Origin: Paraburkholderia polaris
GTDB lineage: Bacteria > Pseudomonadota > Gammaproteobacteria > Burkholderiales > Burkholderiaceae
Direction of reading: 5' to 3'
DNA: 64,000 bases
Assembly (NCBI RefSeq): GCF_012927345.1
Contig: NZ_JABBGJ010000011.1
Coordinates: forward strand, 62,001-126,000
Position numbers and translations under genes: made by a program. Below are positions 9,340-17,627 of the stretch, in pieces. Every line of letters begins with the position of its first letter. Positions within the stretch are counted from its first letter, which is position 1. Under the pieces are notes generated by a model. The model searched no databases and had not been told where the DNA came from. It was given only the letters and a program-made list of their open reading frames with translations.

Positions 9340-9984
9340 ATGACTCAACATCCTGGCAACCCTGCTGGTCTGTCCGACCCGCACGATATCGATCTGTTCG
9401 AATTTGCGCGGAGTGGGCGTCAGGCCGCGGGTGTCGTGCGCGTCTCGCAACTGCCGCGCATGTTAAACGAAGTCCCGGCAGAAGCGCCAGACCGCGATAC
9501 CGCGTTCACCTGGCAAGCCGAAGGGGCGACGCAGCCGGAATTGCAGGACGACGGCACCGAGGGTCCGCAGCCTTATTTGAGATTGGCGATTCACGGTGCT
9601 GCATGGCTCGAATGTCAGCGTTGCATGACGCCGTATCTGCAGGCGTTCAATGTCGATGCAACGTACCGGATCGTCAACACTGAGGCGGAAGCCGAAGAGT
9701 TTCCGCTCGACGAGGATGAAGTCGAAGTGATCGTGGGCTCGCGCCAGTTCGATCTCATCGACTTGATCGAAGAAGAGTTGCTGCTTTCCTTGCCGCTCGT
9801 GCCCAAGCACGAGGTTTGTCCCGAAGTGCACGAGAGCCTCGTCTCTGGTGTGGCTGGAGCAGAAGGCGAGGGCGACGAGGCTGCGCCGGACGAAGCTGGT
9901 GAGGGCGGTGAGCCCGAGCGGCCCAATCCGTTTGCTGCGCTCGAAAGTCTCAAGCGCGGTGAGCCGGGCGACAAGAAGCACTGA
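9340..9984 (+). CDS. yceD: YceD/DUF177 family 23S rRNA accumulation protein
   Basis: 214-residue member of the DUF177 (YceD) family, whose E. coli homologue is needed for 23S rRNA accumulation and is co-transcribed with rpmF. The core motif L-E-C-Q-R-C-M (CxxC) is near residues 88-94, followed by the acidic segment DEDEVEVIVGSRQFDLIDLIEEELLLSLPLVPKH. The C-terminal 50 residues are Gly/Glu/Ala-rich and probably flexible, making it longer than the 173-residue E. coli protein. rpmF follows about 100 bp later. Confidence 0.9.
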   Translation: MTQHPGNPAGLSDPHDIDLFEFARSGRQAAGVVRVSQLPRMLNEVPAEAPDRDTAFTWQAEGATQPELQDDGTEGPQPYLRLAIHGAAWLECQRCMTPYLQAFNVDATYRIVNTEAEAEEFPLDEDEVEVIVGSRQFDLIDLIEEELLLSLPLVPKHEVCPEVHESLVSGVAGAEGEGDEAAPDEAGEGGEPERPNPFAALESLKRGEPGDKKH

Positions 9985-10052
9985 ACAGTTGCATGGGAGC
10001 GCGAAGCGGGCGCATTGGCCATTCGGTCAATGGCGAACACCGGGTCGGGCTG

Positions 10053-10061
10053 TGTTAGAAT
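10053..10061 (+). promoter_or_regulatory. Extended -10 element before rpmF
   Basis: TGTTAGAAT matches an extended -10 (TG-n-TATAAT class) 25 bp before the rpmF ATG. No good -35 precedes it. It would give rpmF a transcript of its own, with the ribosome-binding site TTAGGAGT. Confidence 0.4.
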
Positions 10062-10085
10062 TCGGAAAATTTTTAGGAGTTAGTC

Positions 10086-10265
10086 ATGGCAGTTCAACAA
10101 AATAAGAAGTCGCCGTCGAAGCGCGGCATGCACCGTTCGCACGATTTCCTGACGGCAGCGCCGCTGGCCGTGGAGCCGAGCACCGGCGAAGTGCATCTGC
10201 GTCACCACGTTAGCCCGAACGGCTACTATCGCGGCAAGAAAGTCGTCAAGACGAAGAACGACTAA
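10086..10265 (+). CDS. rpmF: 50S ribosomal protein L32
   Basis: 59-residue ribosomal protein L32 beginning [20 protein letters not shown] and ending KTKND. The length and sequence are typical for Burkholderiaceae. The four-cysteine zinc ribbon found in some L32 proteins is absent, as in many proteobacteria. A clear ribosome-binding site (TTAGGAGT) lies 7 bp upstream. It is placed between yceD and plsX, the order conserved in E. coli. Confidence 0.96.
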
Positions 10266-10342
10266 TCGTTTCACTGCGTTGCGCCTCTTGGCGTTTCGCG
10301 TGGCGATCGGCTCGCTTGACATTTTCCCGGCTCGGCAAAAAG

Positions 10343-10366
10343 GCGGCATTCAACTGCCGCTTTTTT
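10343..10366 (+). terminator. Rho-independent terminator after rpmF
   Basis: Arms GCGGCA/TGCCGC with a 6-nt loop and a six-T tail, 78 bp after the rpmF stop and 72 bp before plsX. It probably reduces read-through from the ribosomal protein gene into the fatty-acid genes. Confidence 0.8.
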
Positions 10367-10371
10367 GTGTC

Positions 10372-10414
10372 GATTGCAGTTGGCGCTTTGGCGCTTGCTG
10401 CGGTCCCATGCAGG
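10372..10414 (+). ncRNA. Stem-loop element, copy 1, in the plsX leader
   Basis: Arms 10372-10379 (GATTGCAG) and 10398-10405 (CTGCGGTC) pair over 8 positions, two of them G-U in RNA. They enclose an 18-nt loop with GGCGCTTTGGCGCTT, and CCATGCAGG follows. A second copy at 21186-21228 has the same spacing and loop with compensatory stem changes, supporting a conserved RNA structure. Whether it is a separate small RNA or a 5' leader element of plsX is not clear. Confidence 0.5.
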
Positions 10415-10437
10415 GCGCCTGAAATTCGTCGCACTCC

Positions 10438-11544
10438 ATGACAGTAAAGCTCACGATAGATTGCATGGGAGGCGACCACGGCCCGTCCGTGACCGTTCCC
10501 GCTGCCGTCAACTTCGTTCGTTCGCATCCCGATGCTGAGTTGCTGCTCGTCGGCATTGAAAGTGCGATTCGTGCGCAGTTAAAGAAGTTGAAGGCTCAGG
10601 ACCTGCCGGCGCTGACCGTCGTACCTGCCTCCGAGATCGTCGCCATGGACGATCCGGTCGAAGTCGCGCTGCGCAAGAAAAAAGACTCATCCATGCGCGT
10701 GGCGCTGAACCGCGTCAAGGAAGGCGAGGCGCAAGCCTGCATTTCCGCCGGCAACACTGGCGCGCTGATGGCGGTCTCGCGCTACGTGCTGAAAACGCTG
10801 TCGGGCATTGAACGCCCGGCCATTGCGTTCGCAATGCCCAATCCCACTGGCTACACGACGATGCTCGACCTGGGCGCCAACGTCGATTGCGAACCGCAGC
10901 ATCTGCTGCAGTTCGCGGAGATGGGGCACGCGCTCGTGTCCGCGCTCGAGGGCAAGGAGCGGCCCACCATCGGCCTGCTCAACATCGGCGAAGAGGTCAT
11001 CAAGGGCAACGACACCATCAAACGTGCCGGCGAACTGCTGCGCGCGAGTACACTTAACTTTCACGGTAACGTTGAAGGCAACGACATCTTCAAGGGTACG
11101 GTCGACGTAATCGTCTGCGACGGTTTTGTCGGCAACGTCGCGCTGAAGACGTCGGAAGGTCTCGCGCAGATGCTCTCCGATATCATCAAGGAAGAGTTCG
11201 GCCGCTCGTGGCTCACCAAGGTGATGGCGGTGCTCGCTTTGCCGGTATTGATGCGTTTCAAGAAACGGGTCGATCATCGGCAATACAACGGCGCCGCGTT
11301 GCTGGGCCTGCGTGGGCTGGTGATCAAAAGCCACGGCTCGGCGGATGCCTACGCGTTTGAGTGGGCTATCAAACGCGGGTATGATGCCGTCAAAAACGGC
11401 GTGCTGGAACGCCTTGCGCGAGCAATGGAAGAGAATGCAGGTTCTCTCGAACAGGCGGCGCGCGACGCGAGCGGTGCGGGTCAAGCAAGCCCGATCGCAG
11501 GCCAGCCGGCCGAGCCCTACGCTGCGCAATCCTCGAAGGCATAA
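10438..11544 (+). CDS. plsX: Phosphate acyltransferase PlsX
   Basis: Makes acyl-phosphate from acyl-ACP for phosphatidic acid synthesis by PlsY. The 368-residue protein opens with the family signature [19 protein letters not shown], has [14 protein letters not shown] near residue 100, and ends in a flexible Ala/Gln/Pro-rich tail of about 25 residues. No strong Shine-Dalgarno is visible directly upstream. The leader carries the stem-loop at 10372-10414. The stop codon overlaps the fabH start (TAATG), so the two are translationally coupled at the head of the fab operon. Confidence 0.96.
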   Translation: MTVKLTIDCMGGDHGPSVTVPAAVNFVRSHPDAELLLVGIESAIRAQLKKLKAQDLPALTVVPASEIVAMDDPVEVALRKKKDSSMRVALNRVKEGEAQACISAGNTGALMAVSRYVLKTLSGIERPAIAFAMPNPTGYTTMLDLGANVDCEPQHLLQFAEMGHALVSALEGKERPTIGLLNIGEEVIKGNDTIKRAGELLRASTLNFHGNVEGNDIFKGTVDVIVCDGFVGNVALKTSEGLAQMLSDIIKEEFGRSWLTKVMAVLALPVLMRFKKRVDHRQYNGAALLGLRGLVIKSHGSADAYAFEWAIKRGYDAVKNGVLERLARAMEENAGSLEQAARDASGAGQASPIAGQPAEPYAAQSSKA

Positions 11545-12533
11545 TGGCTCAATCGACAATTTATTCCCGCGTGCTGGGCACCGGCAGCTACCTGCCGCCC
11601 GGACGCGTCACCAATCAGGATCTGGCTGAACGTCTCGCCAGGCAGGGCGTCGAGACGAGCGACGAATGGATCGTTGCCCGCACGGGCATCCATGCGCGCC
11701 ACTTCGCCGAACCGGATGTCACCACCAGCGATCTGGCGCTGATCGCCTCCCAGCGCGCGATCGAAGCGGCTGATATCGATCCGCAATCCATTGATCTGAT
11801 CATCGTTGCGACCTCCACGCCTGACTTTGTGTTTCCGAGTACGGCGTGCCTGTTGCAGAACAAGCTCGGTATCAAGAACCACGGCGCGGCATTCGACGTG
11901 CAGGCCGTCTGTTCCGGCTTTGCTTACGCGGTGGCCACGGCTGACAGTTTTATCCGCAGCGGCCAGCATCGCACGGCGCTCGTGATCGGCGCGGAAACCT
12001 TCTCGCGCATTCTCGATTTCAAAGACCGCACCACCTGCGTGCTGTTCGGCGACGGCGCGGGCGCGGTGATCCTGCAGGCGTCCGAAGAGCCGGGCGTGCT
12101 GGCGAGCGCTTTGCACGCCGACGGCAGCCATTCGAACATTCTCTGCACGCCGGGCAATGTGAACGGCGGCGTGATCGAGGGCAGCGCGTTCCTGCACATG
12201 GACGGGCAGGCTGTGTTCAAACTCGCGGTCAATGTGCTCGAAAAGGTCGCGATCGAGGCACTCGCAAAAGCGGATCTGTCGGCCGAGCAGATTGACTGGC
12301 TGATTCCGCATCAGGCCAATATCCGCATCATGCAAAGCACCTGCCGTAAGCTCGGCTTGCCGCAGGAACGCATGGTCGTCACGGTGGGCGAGCACGGCAA
12401 TACGTCGGCTGCGTCCATTCCGCTCGCATTCGACGTCGCGGTGCGCGACGGCCGCATCAAGCGCGGCCAGAACGTGCTGATCGAAGGCGTCGGCGGCGGC
12501 TTCACCTGGGGCGCGTCGGTTATCCGCTACTGA
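11544..12533 (+). CDS. fabH: 3-oxoacyl-ACP synthase III
   Basis: Initiates fatty acid synthesis by condensing acetyl-CoA with malonyl-ACP. The 329-residue protein has the catalytic triad of the family: Cys in [10 protein letters not shown] (about residue 122), His in IPHQANIRI and Asn in [10 protein letters not shown]. The N-terminus ([18 protein letters not shown]) and the GGGFTWGA end motif are intact. Starts one base inside the plsX stop. Followed by a 110-bp structured gap before fabD. Confidence 0.97.
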   Translation: MAQSTIYSRVLGTGSYLPPGRVTNQDLAERLARQGVETSDEWIVARTGIHARHFAEPDVTTSDLALIASQRAIEAADIDPQSIDLIIVATSTPDFVFPSTACLLQNKLGIKNHGAAFDVQAVCSGFAYAVATADSFIRSGQHRTALVIGAETFSRILDFKDRTTCVLFGDGAGAVILQASEEPGVLASALHADGSHSNILCTPGNVNGGVIEGSAFLHMDGQAVFKLAVNVLEKVAIEALAKADLSAEQIDWLIPHQANIRIMQSTCRKLGLPQERMVVTVGEHGNTSAASIPLAFDVAVRDGRIKRGQNVLIEGVGGGFTWGASVIRY

Positions 12534-12545
12534 TAGCGGCGACGT

Positions 12546-12596
12546 TATGGCGAGCGCTCTTTGCAGCGCTCGACTACGCTTGAGCGCGCTTGCCAT
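12546..12596 (+). other. Structured fabH-fabD intergenic RNA segment
   Basis: A perfect 7-bp hairpin (12552-12571, GAGCGCT/AGCGCTC, 6-nt loop) is framed by a second inverted repeat ATGGC (12546-12550) and GCCAT (12592-12596). There is no T tract, so it is not an intrinsic terminator. It may be an mRNA processing or stability element in the fab operon. Confidence 0.4.
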
Positions 12597-12644
12597 CAAC
12601 CGGGCGCGCCACCCACATCTGACAACATCGATTTTGGGGACGAT

Positions 12645-13580
12645 ATGAAATTTGCGTTCGTTTTTCCTGGGCAGGGCTCGCAGTCGGTCGGCATGCTCAA
12701 CGCATTCGCCGACCACGCGGTCGTGCGTGAGACGGTTCAGGAAGCCTCCGATGCGCTCAATCAGGACCTCGGCAAGCTGATCGCCGAAGGCCCCGTCGAC
12801 GATCTGAACCTCACCACCAATACCCAGCCGGTCATGCTGACCGCCGCGTATGCGATTTACCGCGCGTGGCAGCAGGCGGGCGGCCCGAAGCCGGCCATCG
12901 TCGCCGGTCATAGCCTCGGCGAATACACCGCGCTGGTCGCGGCAGGCGCGATCGCGTTTCGCGATGCTGTGCCGCTCGTGCGTTTTCGCGCGCAAGCTAT
13001 GCAAACAGCAGTGCCGGTCGGCGTTGGCGGCATGGCGGCGATTCTCGGCCTCGATGACGACACGGTGCGTGCGGTTTGCGCCGAAGCGTCGGTCGCGGGC
13101 GTCGTCGAAGCGGTGAATTTCAATGCGCCGGCGCAAGTCGTGATCGCCGGTCACAAGGCGGCAGTCGAAAAGGCTTGCGAAGTCGCGAAGGCGAAGGGCG
13201 CAAAGCGTGCGTTGCCGCTGCCGGTGTCGGCGCCGTTCCATTCGTCGCTGCTCAAGCCGGCGTCGGATCAATTGCGCGAGTATCTGGCGAGCGTCGACGT
13301 GCAGGTGCCGTCGATTCCGGTCATCAACAACGTCGACGTCGCGGCGGTCAACGAGCCGGCGAAGATCAAGGACGCGCTGGTGCGTCAGGCAGCAGGTCCG
13401 GTGCGTTGGGTCGAAAGCGTGCAGGCGATGGCGGCGCAAGGCGTCACGCATGTGATCGAATGCGGTCCTGGCAAGGTCCTCGCGGGTTTGACGAAGCGCA
13501 TCGACGGCGATCTGGTTGGCGCCTCGGTGTTCGATCCGGCTTCGCTCGAAGAAACGCTCAAGCTCGTGACGGCGGGCTGA
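12645..13580 (+). CDS. fabD: Malonyl-CoA:ACP transacylase
   Basis: Transfers malonyl groups from CoA to ACP. The 311-residue protein begins MKFAFVFPGQGSQSVGML. The nucleophile elbow GHSLGEY places the catalytic Ser at about residue 90, the substrate-binding Arg is in VRFRAQAMQ, and the catalytic His is in SAPFHSSLL (about 200). Start chosen at the ATG preceded by GGGGA at 8-9 bp. The open frame extends upstream but lacks family similarity there. Confidence 0.97.
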   Translation: MKFAFVFPGQGSQSVGMLNAFADHAVVRETVQEASDALNQDLGKLIAEGPVDDLNLTTNTQPVMLTAAYAIYRAWQQAGGPKPAIVAGHSLGEYTALVAAGAIAFRDAVPLVRFRAQAMQTAVPVGVGGMAAILGLDDDTVRAVCAEASVAGVVEAVNFNAPAQVVIAGHKAAVEKACEVAKAKGAKRALPLPVSAPFHSSLLKPASDQLREYLASVDVQVPSIPVINNVDVAAVNEPAKIKDALVRQAAGPVRWVESVQAMAAQGVTHVIECGPGKVLAGLTKRIDGDLVGASVFDPASLEETLKLVTAG

Positions 13581-13663
13581 GCGCCGCTTCATAGGGCGCA
13601 AGCAGGGCGCAAGCTGGACATCAAGAATCAATCAGCCCTCCGAAAGGGCATCCGGACTGACAG

Positions 13664-14413
13664 ATGGAAAAGACTCTCGACAAGCAAATCGCAATTGTGA
13701 CGGGCGCGTCGCGCGGCATTGGCCGTGCGATCGCGATGGAACTGGCGCGCCAGGGCGCGACGGTGATCGGCACGGCAACCAGCGAAAGCGGCGCGGCAGC
13801 GATCAGCGAAGCCTTTAACGCGGCTGGCGTGAACGGCCGCGGCACAGTACTCAACGTGAACGACGCTGCGGCAGCCGAAGCGCTGATCGACGGCACCGTG
13901 AAGGAATTCGGCGCGCTGCACGTGCTGGTGAACAACGCCGGTATCACGCAAGACCAGCTCGCGATGCGCATGAAGGACGACGACTGGGACGCGGTGATCG
14001 ACACCAATCTCAAGTCGGTTTTCCGTCTATCACGGGCGGTGCTGCGTCCGATGATGAAGGCGAAGGGCGGCCGTATCATCAACATCACGTCCGTAGTCGG
14101 CTCGGCCGGCAACCCGGGGCAGGTCAACTATGCAGCCGCGAAAGCGGGCGTAGCAGGCATGACGCGCGCACTGGCACGCGAGATCGGCAGCCGCGGTATC
14201 ACCGTGAATTGCGTCGCGCCGGGCTTCATCGATACCGACATGACCAAGACCTTGCCGGAAGAGCAGCAAACCGCACTGAAGACGCAGATTCCGCTTGGCC
14301 GTCTCGGCAGCCCGGACGATATCGCGCACGCTGTAGCTTTCCTGGCGTCACCTCAAGCAGGCTATATCACCGGCACGACATTGCATGTGAACGGTGGGAT
14401 GTACATGTCGTAA
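13664..14413 (+). CDS. fabG: 3-oxoacyl-ACP reductase
   Basis: NADPH-dependent reduction of 3-oxoacyl-ACP. The 249-residue short-chain dehydrogenase has the cofactor motif GASRGIG (about 13-19), NNAG, the catalytic Ser in ITSVVGSAG, YAAAKAG with catalytic Tyr and Lys (about 153 and 157), and the C-terminal HVNGGMYMS ending typical of FabG. Lies between fabD and acpP. A terminator-like hairpin follows. Confidence 0.97.
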   Translation: MEKTLDKQIAIVTGASRGIGRAIAMELARQGATVIGTATSESGAAAISEAFNAAGVNGRGTVLNVNDAAAAEALIDGTVKEFGALHVLVNNAGITQDQLAMRMKDDDWDAVIDTNLKSVFRLSRAVLRPMMKAKGGRIINITSVVGSAGNPGQVNYAAAKAGVAGMTRALAREIGSRGITVNCVAPGFIDTDMTKTLPEEQQTALKTQIPLGRLGSPDDIAHAVAFLASPQAGYITGTTLHVNGGMYMS

Positions 14414-14460
14414 CCAATTTCGGGTACTATCCGCGCCTTGATGCGTTTGCAAAAGCGTAA

Positions 14461-14499
14461 GGCGCATGCCTTGACAGGAACCCGATGCGCCGCTTTTTT
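14461..14499 (+). terminator. Terminator-like hairpin between fabG and acpP
   Basis: Arms GGCGCAT (14461-14467) and ATGCGCC with a 17-nt loop, followed by GCTTTTTT. It would end the plsX-fabG transcript and separate it from the highly expressed acpP. Confidence 0.6.
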
Positions 14500-14512
14500 G
14501 CCGGGTCAAACC

Positions 14513-14521
14513 TGATAAAAT
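14513..14521 (+). promoter_or_regulatory. Extended -10 promoter element for acpP
   Basis: TGATAAAAT fits an extended -10 (TG-n-TAAAAT), 43 bp before the acpP ATG and directly after the fabG terminator. acpP also has its own strong promoter in other bacteria. No clear -35 is visible. Confidence 0.45.
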
Positions 14522-14564
14522 GCGCGCACCTGTATTTTTGAACTTCTTTTCCCTTGGAGGGGTA

Positions 14565-14804
14565 ATGGACAATATCGAACAGCGCGTTAAGAAGATCGTC
14601 GCAGAACAACTGGGCGTTGCAGAAGCTGAGATCAAGAACGAAGCTTCGTTCGTGAACGACCTCGGCGCCGACTCGCTCGACACCGTTGAACTCGTGATGG
14701 CCCTCGAAGACGAATTCGGCATGGAAATTCCGGATGAAGAAGCCGAGAAGATCACCACCGTTCAGCAAGCGATCGACTACGCTCGCGCGAACGTCAAGGC
14801 CTAA
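14565..14804 (+). CDS. acpP: Acyl carrier protein
   Basis: 79-residue acidic four-helix protein that carries growing acyl chains. The phosphopantetheine attachment site is Ser37 in [18 protein letters not shown]. Start chosen at the ATG giving MDNIEQRV, preceded by a strong TTGGAGGGG ribosome-binding site. The attached prosthetic group is presumably added by the AcpS encoded at 28177. Confidence 0.98.
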
Positions 14805-14866
14805 AGTCATTCGCGCCTGCGTTTCTGCGTTGGCGGCGTATGACGCCCTGCCGTGTCGGTTTCCGA

Positions 14867-14889
14867 CGCCAGCAGGGCTGGCGCTTTTT
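14867..14889 (+). terminator. Rho-independent terminator after acpP
   Basis: Perfect 7-bp stem CGCCAGC/GCTGGCG with a 3-nt loop, then CTTTTT, 63 bp after the acpP stop. Confidence 0.75.
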
Positions 14890-14960
14890 GCCGTGCAGGA
14901 GCCAGCGATGTTGACAGCGCAATTTTTCGCGCGATTGCCGACTTTCAAGAAAACGCCGGG

Positions 14961-15023
14961 CCGCCCCAAGTTTTCTTGCCCCCCTCGGGGGGGCCTGGTG
15001 CGTAGCACCGGGTGTAGGGGCGG
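14961..15023 (+). repeat. Nested inverted repeat (three-way-junction-like) before fabF
   Basis: Outer arms CCGCCCC (14961-14967) and GGGGCGG (15017-15023) enclose two hairpins: a C6/G7 stem at 14978-14993 and an 8-bp stem with loop GTA at 14994-15012. The whole 63-bp unit has a cruciform or three-way-junction shape and lies 82 bp before the fabF start. It looks like a dispersed intergenic palindromic repeat, but only one copy is in the window. Confidence 0.5.
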
Positions 15024-15104
15024 TTAACAGCCACAGGGCATACAGGGCAGGTTCCTGTGGCTGCTGTGGCTTTTGCTTTTGTCATCTATGAAAAAGGGGT
15101 TACC

Positions 15105-16343
15105 GTGAGCCGCCGTCGTGTTGTTGTTACAGGCCTGGGGCTGATTTCGCCTGTTGGCAATAATGTTGCCGACGGCTGGGCCAATCTGGTCGCCGGCAAG
15201 TCGGGTATTGCCAATATCACGAAGTTCGATGCGTCGAACTTTTCGACTCGTTTCGCCGGTGAGGTGAAGGGCTTCAATATCGAGGACTACATCCCCGGTA
15301 AGGAAGCGCGCCACATGGATACGTTCATCCATTACGGCGTCGCGGCCGGCATCCAGGCGATGCAGGACAGCGGCCTCGAAGTCACCGATGAGAATTCGGA
15401 GCGCATCGGCGTGGTGGTCGGTTCGGGCATCGGCGGCTTGCCGATGATCGAGGCGACGCAAACCGAGCTGCTCAATCGCGGCCCGCGTCGTATTTCGCCG
15501 TTCTTCGTGCCGGCATCGATCATCAACATGATCTCCGGCCATCTGTCGATCAAGTTCGGCATCAAGGGTCCGAATCTCGCCATCGTTACCGCGTGTACGA
15601 CGGGTTTGCACTGTATCGGCGAGGCTTCGCGCCTGATCGAATACGGCGACGCCGACGTGATGATCGCCGGCGGTGCCGAATCGACCGTGTCGCCGCTCGG
15701 CGTCGGCGGCTTTGCGGCGGCGCGTGCGCTGTCGCAACGCAATGACGATCCGGCAACGGCGAGCCGTCCGTGGGACAAGGACCGCGACGGTTTCGTGCTG
15801 GGCGAGGGCGCCGGCGTGATGGTGCTCGAAGAGTACGAACACGCGAAGGCACGCGGCGCGAAGATTTACGCCGAAATCAGCGGTTACGGGATGAGCGGGG
15901 ACGCCTATCACATGACCGCTCCGCTGGAAGATGGCGACGGCGCGCGCCGCTGCATGCTGGCCGCCATGAAGAACGCGGGCATCAATTCGGATCAGGTGAA
16001 TTACCTGAATGCGCACGGCACGTCCACGCCGCTCGGCGACCTGGCTGAAACCACCGGCATCAAGCGCGCTTTCGGCGACCACGCCAAAGACATGGTCGTG
16101 AATTCGACCAAGTCAATGACAGGTCACCTGTTGGGCGGTGCCGGCGGTCTGGAGTCCGTGTTCACCGTGCTCGCCGTGCATCATCAGGTGTCGCCGCCGA
16201 CGATCAACATCTTCAATCAGGATCCGGCCTGCGATCTTGATTACTGCGCCAACACCGCGCGGGAGATGAAGATCGACGTCGCGCTGAAGAACTCGTTCGG
16301 GTTCGGCGGCACGAACGGCACGCTGGTCTTCAAGCGCGCCTGA
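15105..16343 (+). CDS. fabF: 3-oxoacyl-ACP synthase II
   Basis: Elongating condensing enzyme of fatty acid synthesis. The 412-residue protein has the Cys of [13 protein letters not shown] (about residue 163) and the two His residues of [11 protein letters not shown] and [13 protein letters not shown], completing the KASII catalytic triad. GTG start chosen because AGGGG lies about 7 bp upstream and the product begins [18 protein letters not shown], as FabF proteins do. The upstream ATG at 15088 is out of frame. Confidence 0.96.
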   Translation: MSRRRVVVTGLGLISPVGNNVADGWANLVAGKSGIANITKFDASNFSTRFAGEVKGFNIEDYIPGKEARHMDTFIHYGVAAGIQAMQDSGLEVTDENSERIGVVVGSGIGGLPMIEATQTELLNRGPRRISPFFVPASIINMISGHLSIKFGIKGPNLAIVTACTTGLHCIGEASRLIEYGDADVMIAGGAESTVSPLGVGGFAAARALSQRNDDPATASRPWDKDRDGFVLGEGAGVMVLEEYEHAKARGAKIYAEISGYGMSGDAYHMTAPLEDGDGARRCMLAAMKNAGINSDQVNYLNAHGTSTPLGDLAETTGIKRAFGDHAKDMVVNSTKSMTGHLLGGAGGLESVFTVLAVHHQVSPPTINIFNQDPACDLDYCANTAREMKIDVALKNSFGFGGTNGTLVFKRA

Positions 16344-16358
16344 TCCCCTGATCGTTTG

Positions 16359-16844
16359 GTGATACGCCAGTCGAAAACGCCGGCTTGTCCGGCGGTTTCC
16401 CTCGAATCGGCAACGCCCGGCGGAGCGCCGCAACGGATTACGTTGCGGCGCTCCGCCGCCATGCGCGCCGCTTCGGGGGTGTTCATCCTGATTGCGACGT
16501 TGGCCGCCTATGCCTGTTTCGCGTCGCATCTGGGCACCTGGCAGGCGGCTCCGTTGACGCTTGGCGTGTGGGCGCTGCTGACACTCTGTGCGTTAAAACA
16601 TGAGCATGCGCAGCCCGTCGCGCTGAAAATCGACCCGGACGGATTGTCTGCCTGGAACCGGGCGGGCGGTTTGCTGGCGCAGGGCCGCATTGCCGGCTGT
16701 TCGCAATGGAGCGGTCGCCTGCTCGTTCTGGCGCTGGTGCCGGACCATGGGCGCTCCCGCACGCTACTTCTTGCCGCTGACGCGCTTCCAGCGCCCGTTT
16801 TCCGGGAGCTCGCCGTGCTGGGCCGGCGTGGCGCCGGTGCGTGA
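16359..16844 (+). CDS. Small membrane protein, YgfX-like
   Basis: 161-residue protein upstream of rpoE. After an Arg-containing N-terminal stretch (ITLRRSAAMRAA) it has two adjacent membrane helices (about 43-58 and 65-80, separated by GTWQAAP), then a soluble part with LKIDPDGLSAWNR and a hydrophobic LLVLALVPD strand. This layout, and the position between fabF and rpoE, match betaproteobacterial proteins annotated as YgfX-like. E. coli YgfX is a membrane protein tied to a toxin-antitoxin-like pair. No YgfY/CptB partner is present here, so a toxin role is unsupported. GTG start; weak ribosome-binding site. The stop is inside a 9-bp repeat array. Confidence 0.6.
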   Translation: MIRQSKTPACPAVSLESATPGGAPQRITLRRSAAMRAASGVFILIATLAAYACFASHLGTWQAAPLTLGVWALLTLCALKHEHAQPVALKIDPDGLSAWNRAGGLLAQGRIAGCSQWSGRLLVLALVPDHGRSRTLLLAADALPAPVFRELAVLGRRGAGA

Positions 16845-16878
16845 CTGTAACGACTGTAACCGCTGTTACCGGAGTAAC
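16843..16878 (+). repeat. Four 9-bp tandem units upstream of rpoE
   Basis: Units GACTGTAAC, GACTGTAAC, CGCTGTTAC and CGGAGTAAC follow one another without gaps, beginning inside the stop codon of the preceding gene. They lie about 22 bp upstream of a TACAAT element at 16900-16905, so they could be a regulator-binding array for rpoE. No standard -35 is visible. Confidence 0.5.
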
Positions 16879-16945
16879 GTGCCGCGATGATGGGGACGCT
16901 ACAATGGTCCCCCGCCATGCGCCCAATAGTTAACGGATTTATCAG

Positions 16946-17545
16946 GTGAGCGAAAAAGAAATTGATCAGGTGCTGGTCGAGCGCGTCCAGAAGGGCGACA
17001 AGGCCGCGTTCGAGCTTCTGGTCTCCAAATACCACCGTAAGATTCTCCGGCTGATCTCCCGTCTGGTGCGGGACCCGGCCGAAGTGGAAGACGTCGCCCA
17101 GGACGCCTTTATCAAGGCGTATCGGGCGTTGCCGCAGTTTCGCGGGGAATCGGCCTTTTATACGTGGTTGTACCGGATTGCGGTCAATACGGCAAAGAAC
17201 TACCTTGCGACCCAAGGGCGGCGCGCACCGACATCGACCGAAGCAGATGCTGAAGAAGCTGAAACTTTCTCGGACGCCGACCAACTAAGGGATATCAACA
17301 CGCCTGAGTCGATGTTGATGAGCAAGCAGATCGCTGAGACGGTCAATGCTGCGATGGCGGTTTTACCGGAAGAGTTGCGCACCGCCATTACTCTTCGTGA
17401 AATTGAAGGTTTGAGTTACGAGGAAATCGCTGAGATGATGGGGTGCCCAATTGGCACAGTCAGATCACGAATTTTCCGTGCTCGCGAAGCCATTGCGGCA
17501 AAATTGCGTCCGTTGCTTGACACACCTGAAGGCAAGCGCTGGTAA
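16946..17545 (+). CDS. rpoE: RNA polymerase sigma factor RpoE (ECF, envelope stress)
   Basis: 199-residue extracytoplasmic-function sigma factor. Region 2 is visible at about 25-90 (ELLVSKYHRKILRLISRLV, VEDVAQDAFIKAYRAL, TWLYRIAVNTAKNYL) and region 4 at about 130-185 (LPEELRTAITLREIEGLSYEEIAEMMG, GTVRSRIFRAREAI). GTG start giving MSEKEIDQVLVERVQKGDK, as in E. coli RpoE. It heads the gene set rpoE-rseA-rseB-mucD, whose products form the RseA/RseB/protease stress circuit. Upstream bases show a TACAAT element and a tandem repeat array. Confidence 0.97.
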   Translation: MSEKEIDQVLVERVQKGDKAAFELLVSKYHRKILRLISRLVRDPAEVEDVAQDAFIKAYRALPQFRGESAFYTWLYRIAVNTAKNYLATQGRRAPTSTEADAEEAETFSDADQLRDINTPESMLMSKQIAETVNAAMAVLPEELRTAITLREIEGLSYEEIAEMMGCPIGTVRSRIFRAREAIAAKLRPLLDTPEGKRW

Positions 17546-17627
17546 ACACCAGCCCGCCGGGCGGGGCGCGGGTGCAATATCTGGATTAGTGGTGTCACTA
17601 CGGGGTATTTGTAAGATGGGGAGCATC

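Noticed and set aside
11517..13631. A 704-codon minus-strand open frame across fabH and fabD
   Set aside because: Spans two real genes on the other strand and has shadow-type composition.
16359..16844. YgfX-like protein as half of a toxin-antitoxin pair
   Set aside because: No YgfY/CptB-like partner is next to it, and the neighbours are fabF and rpoE.
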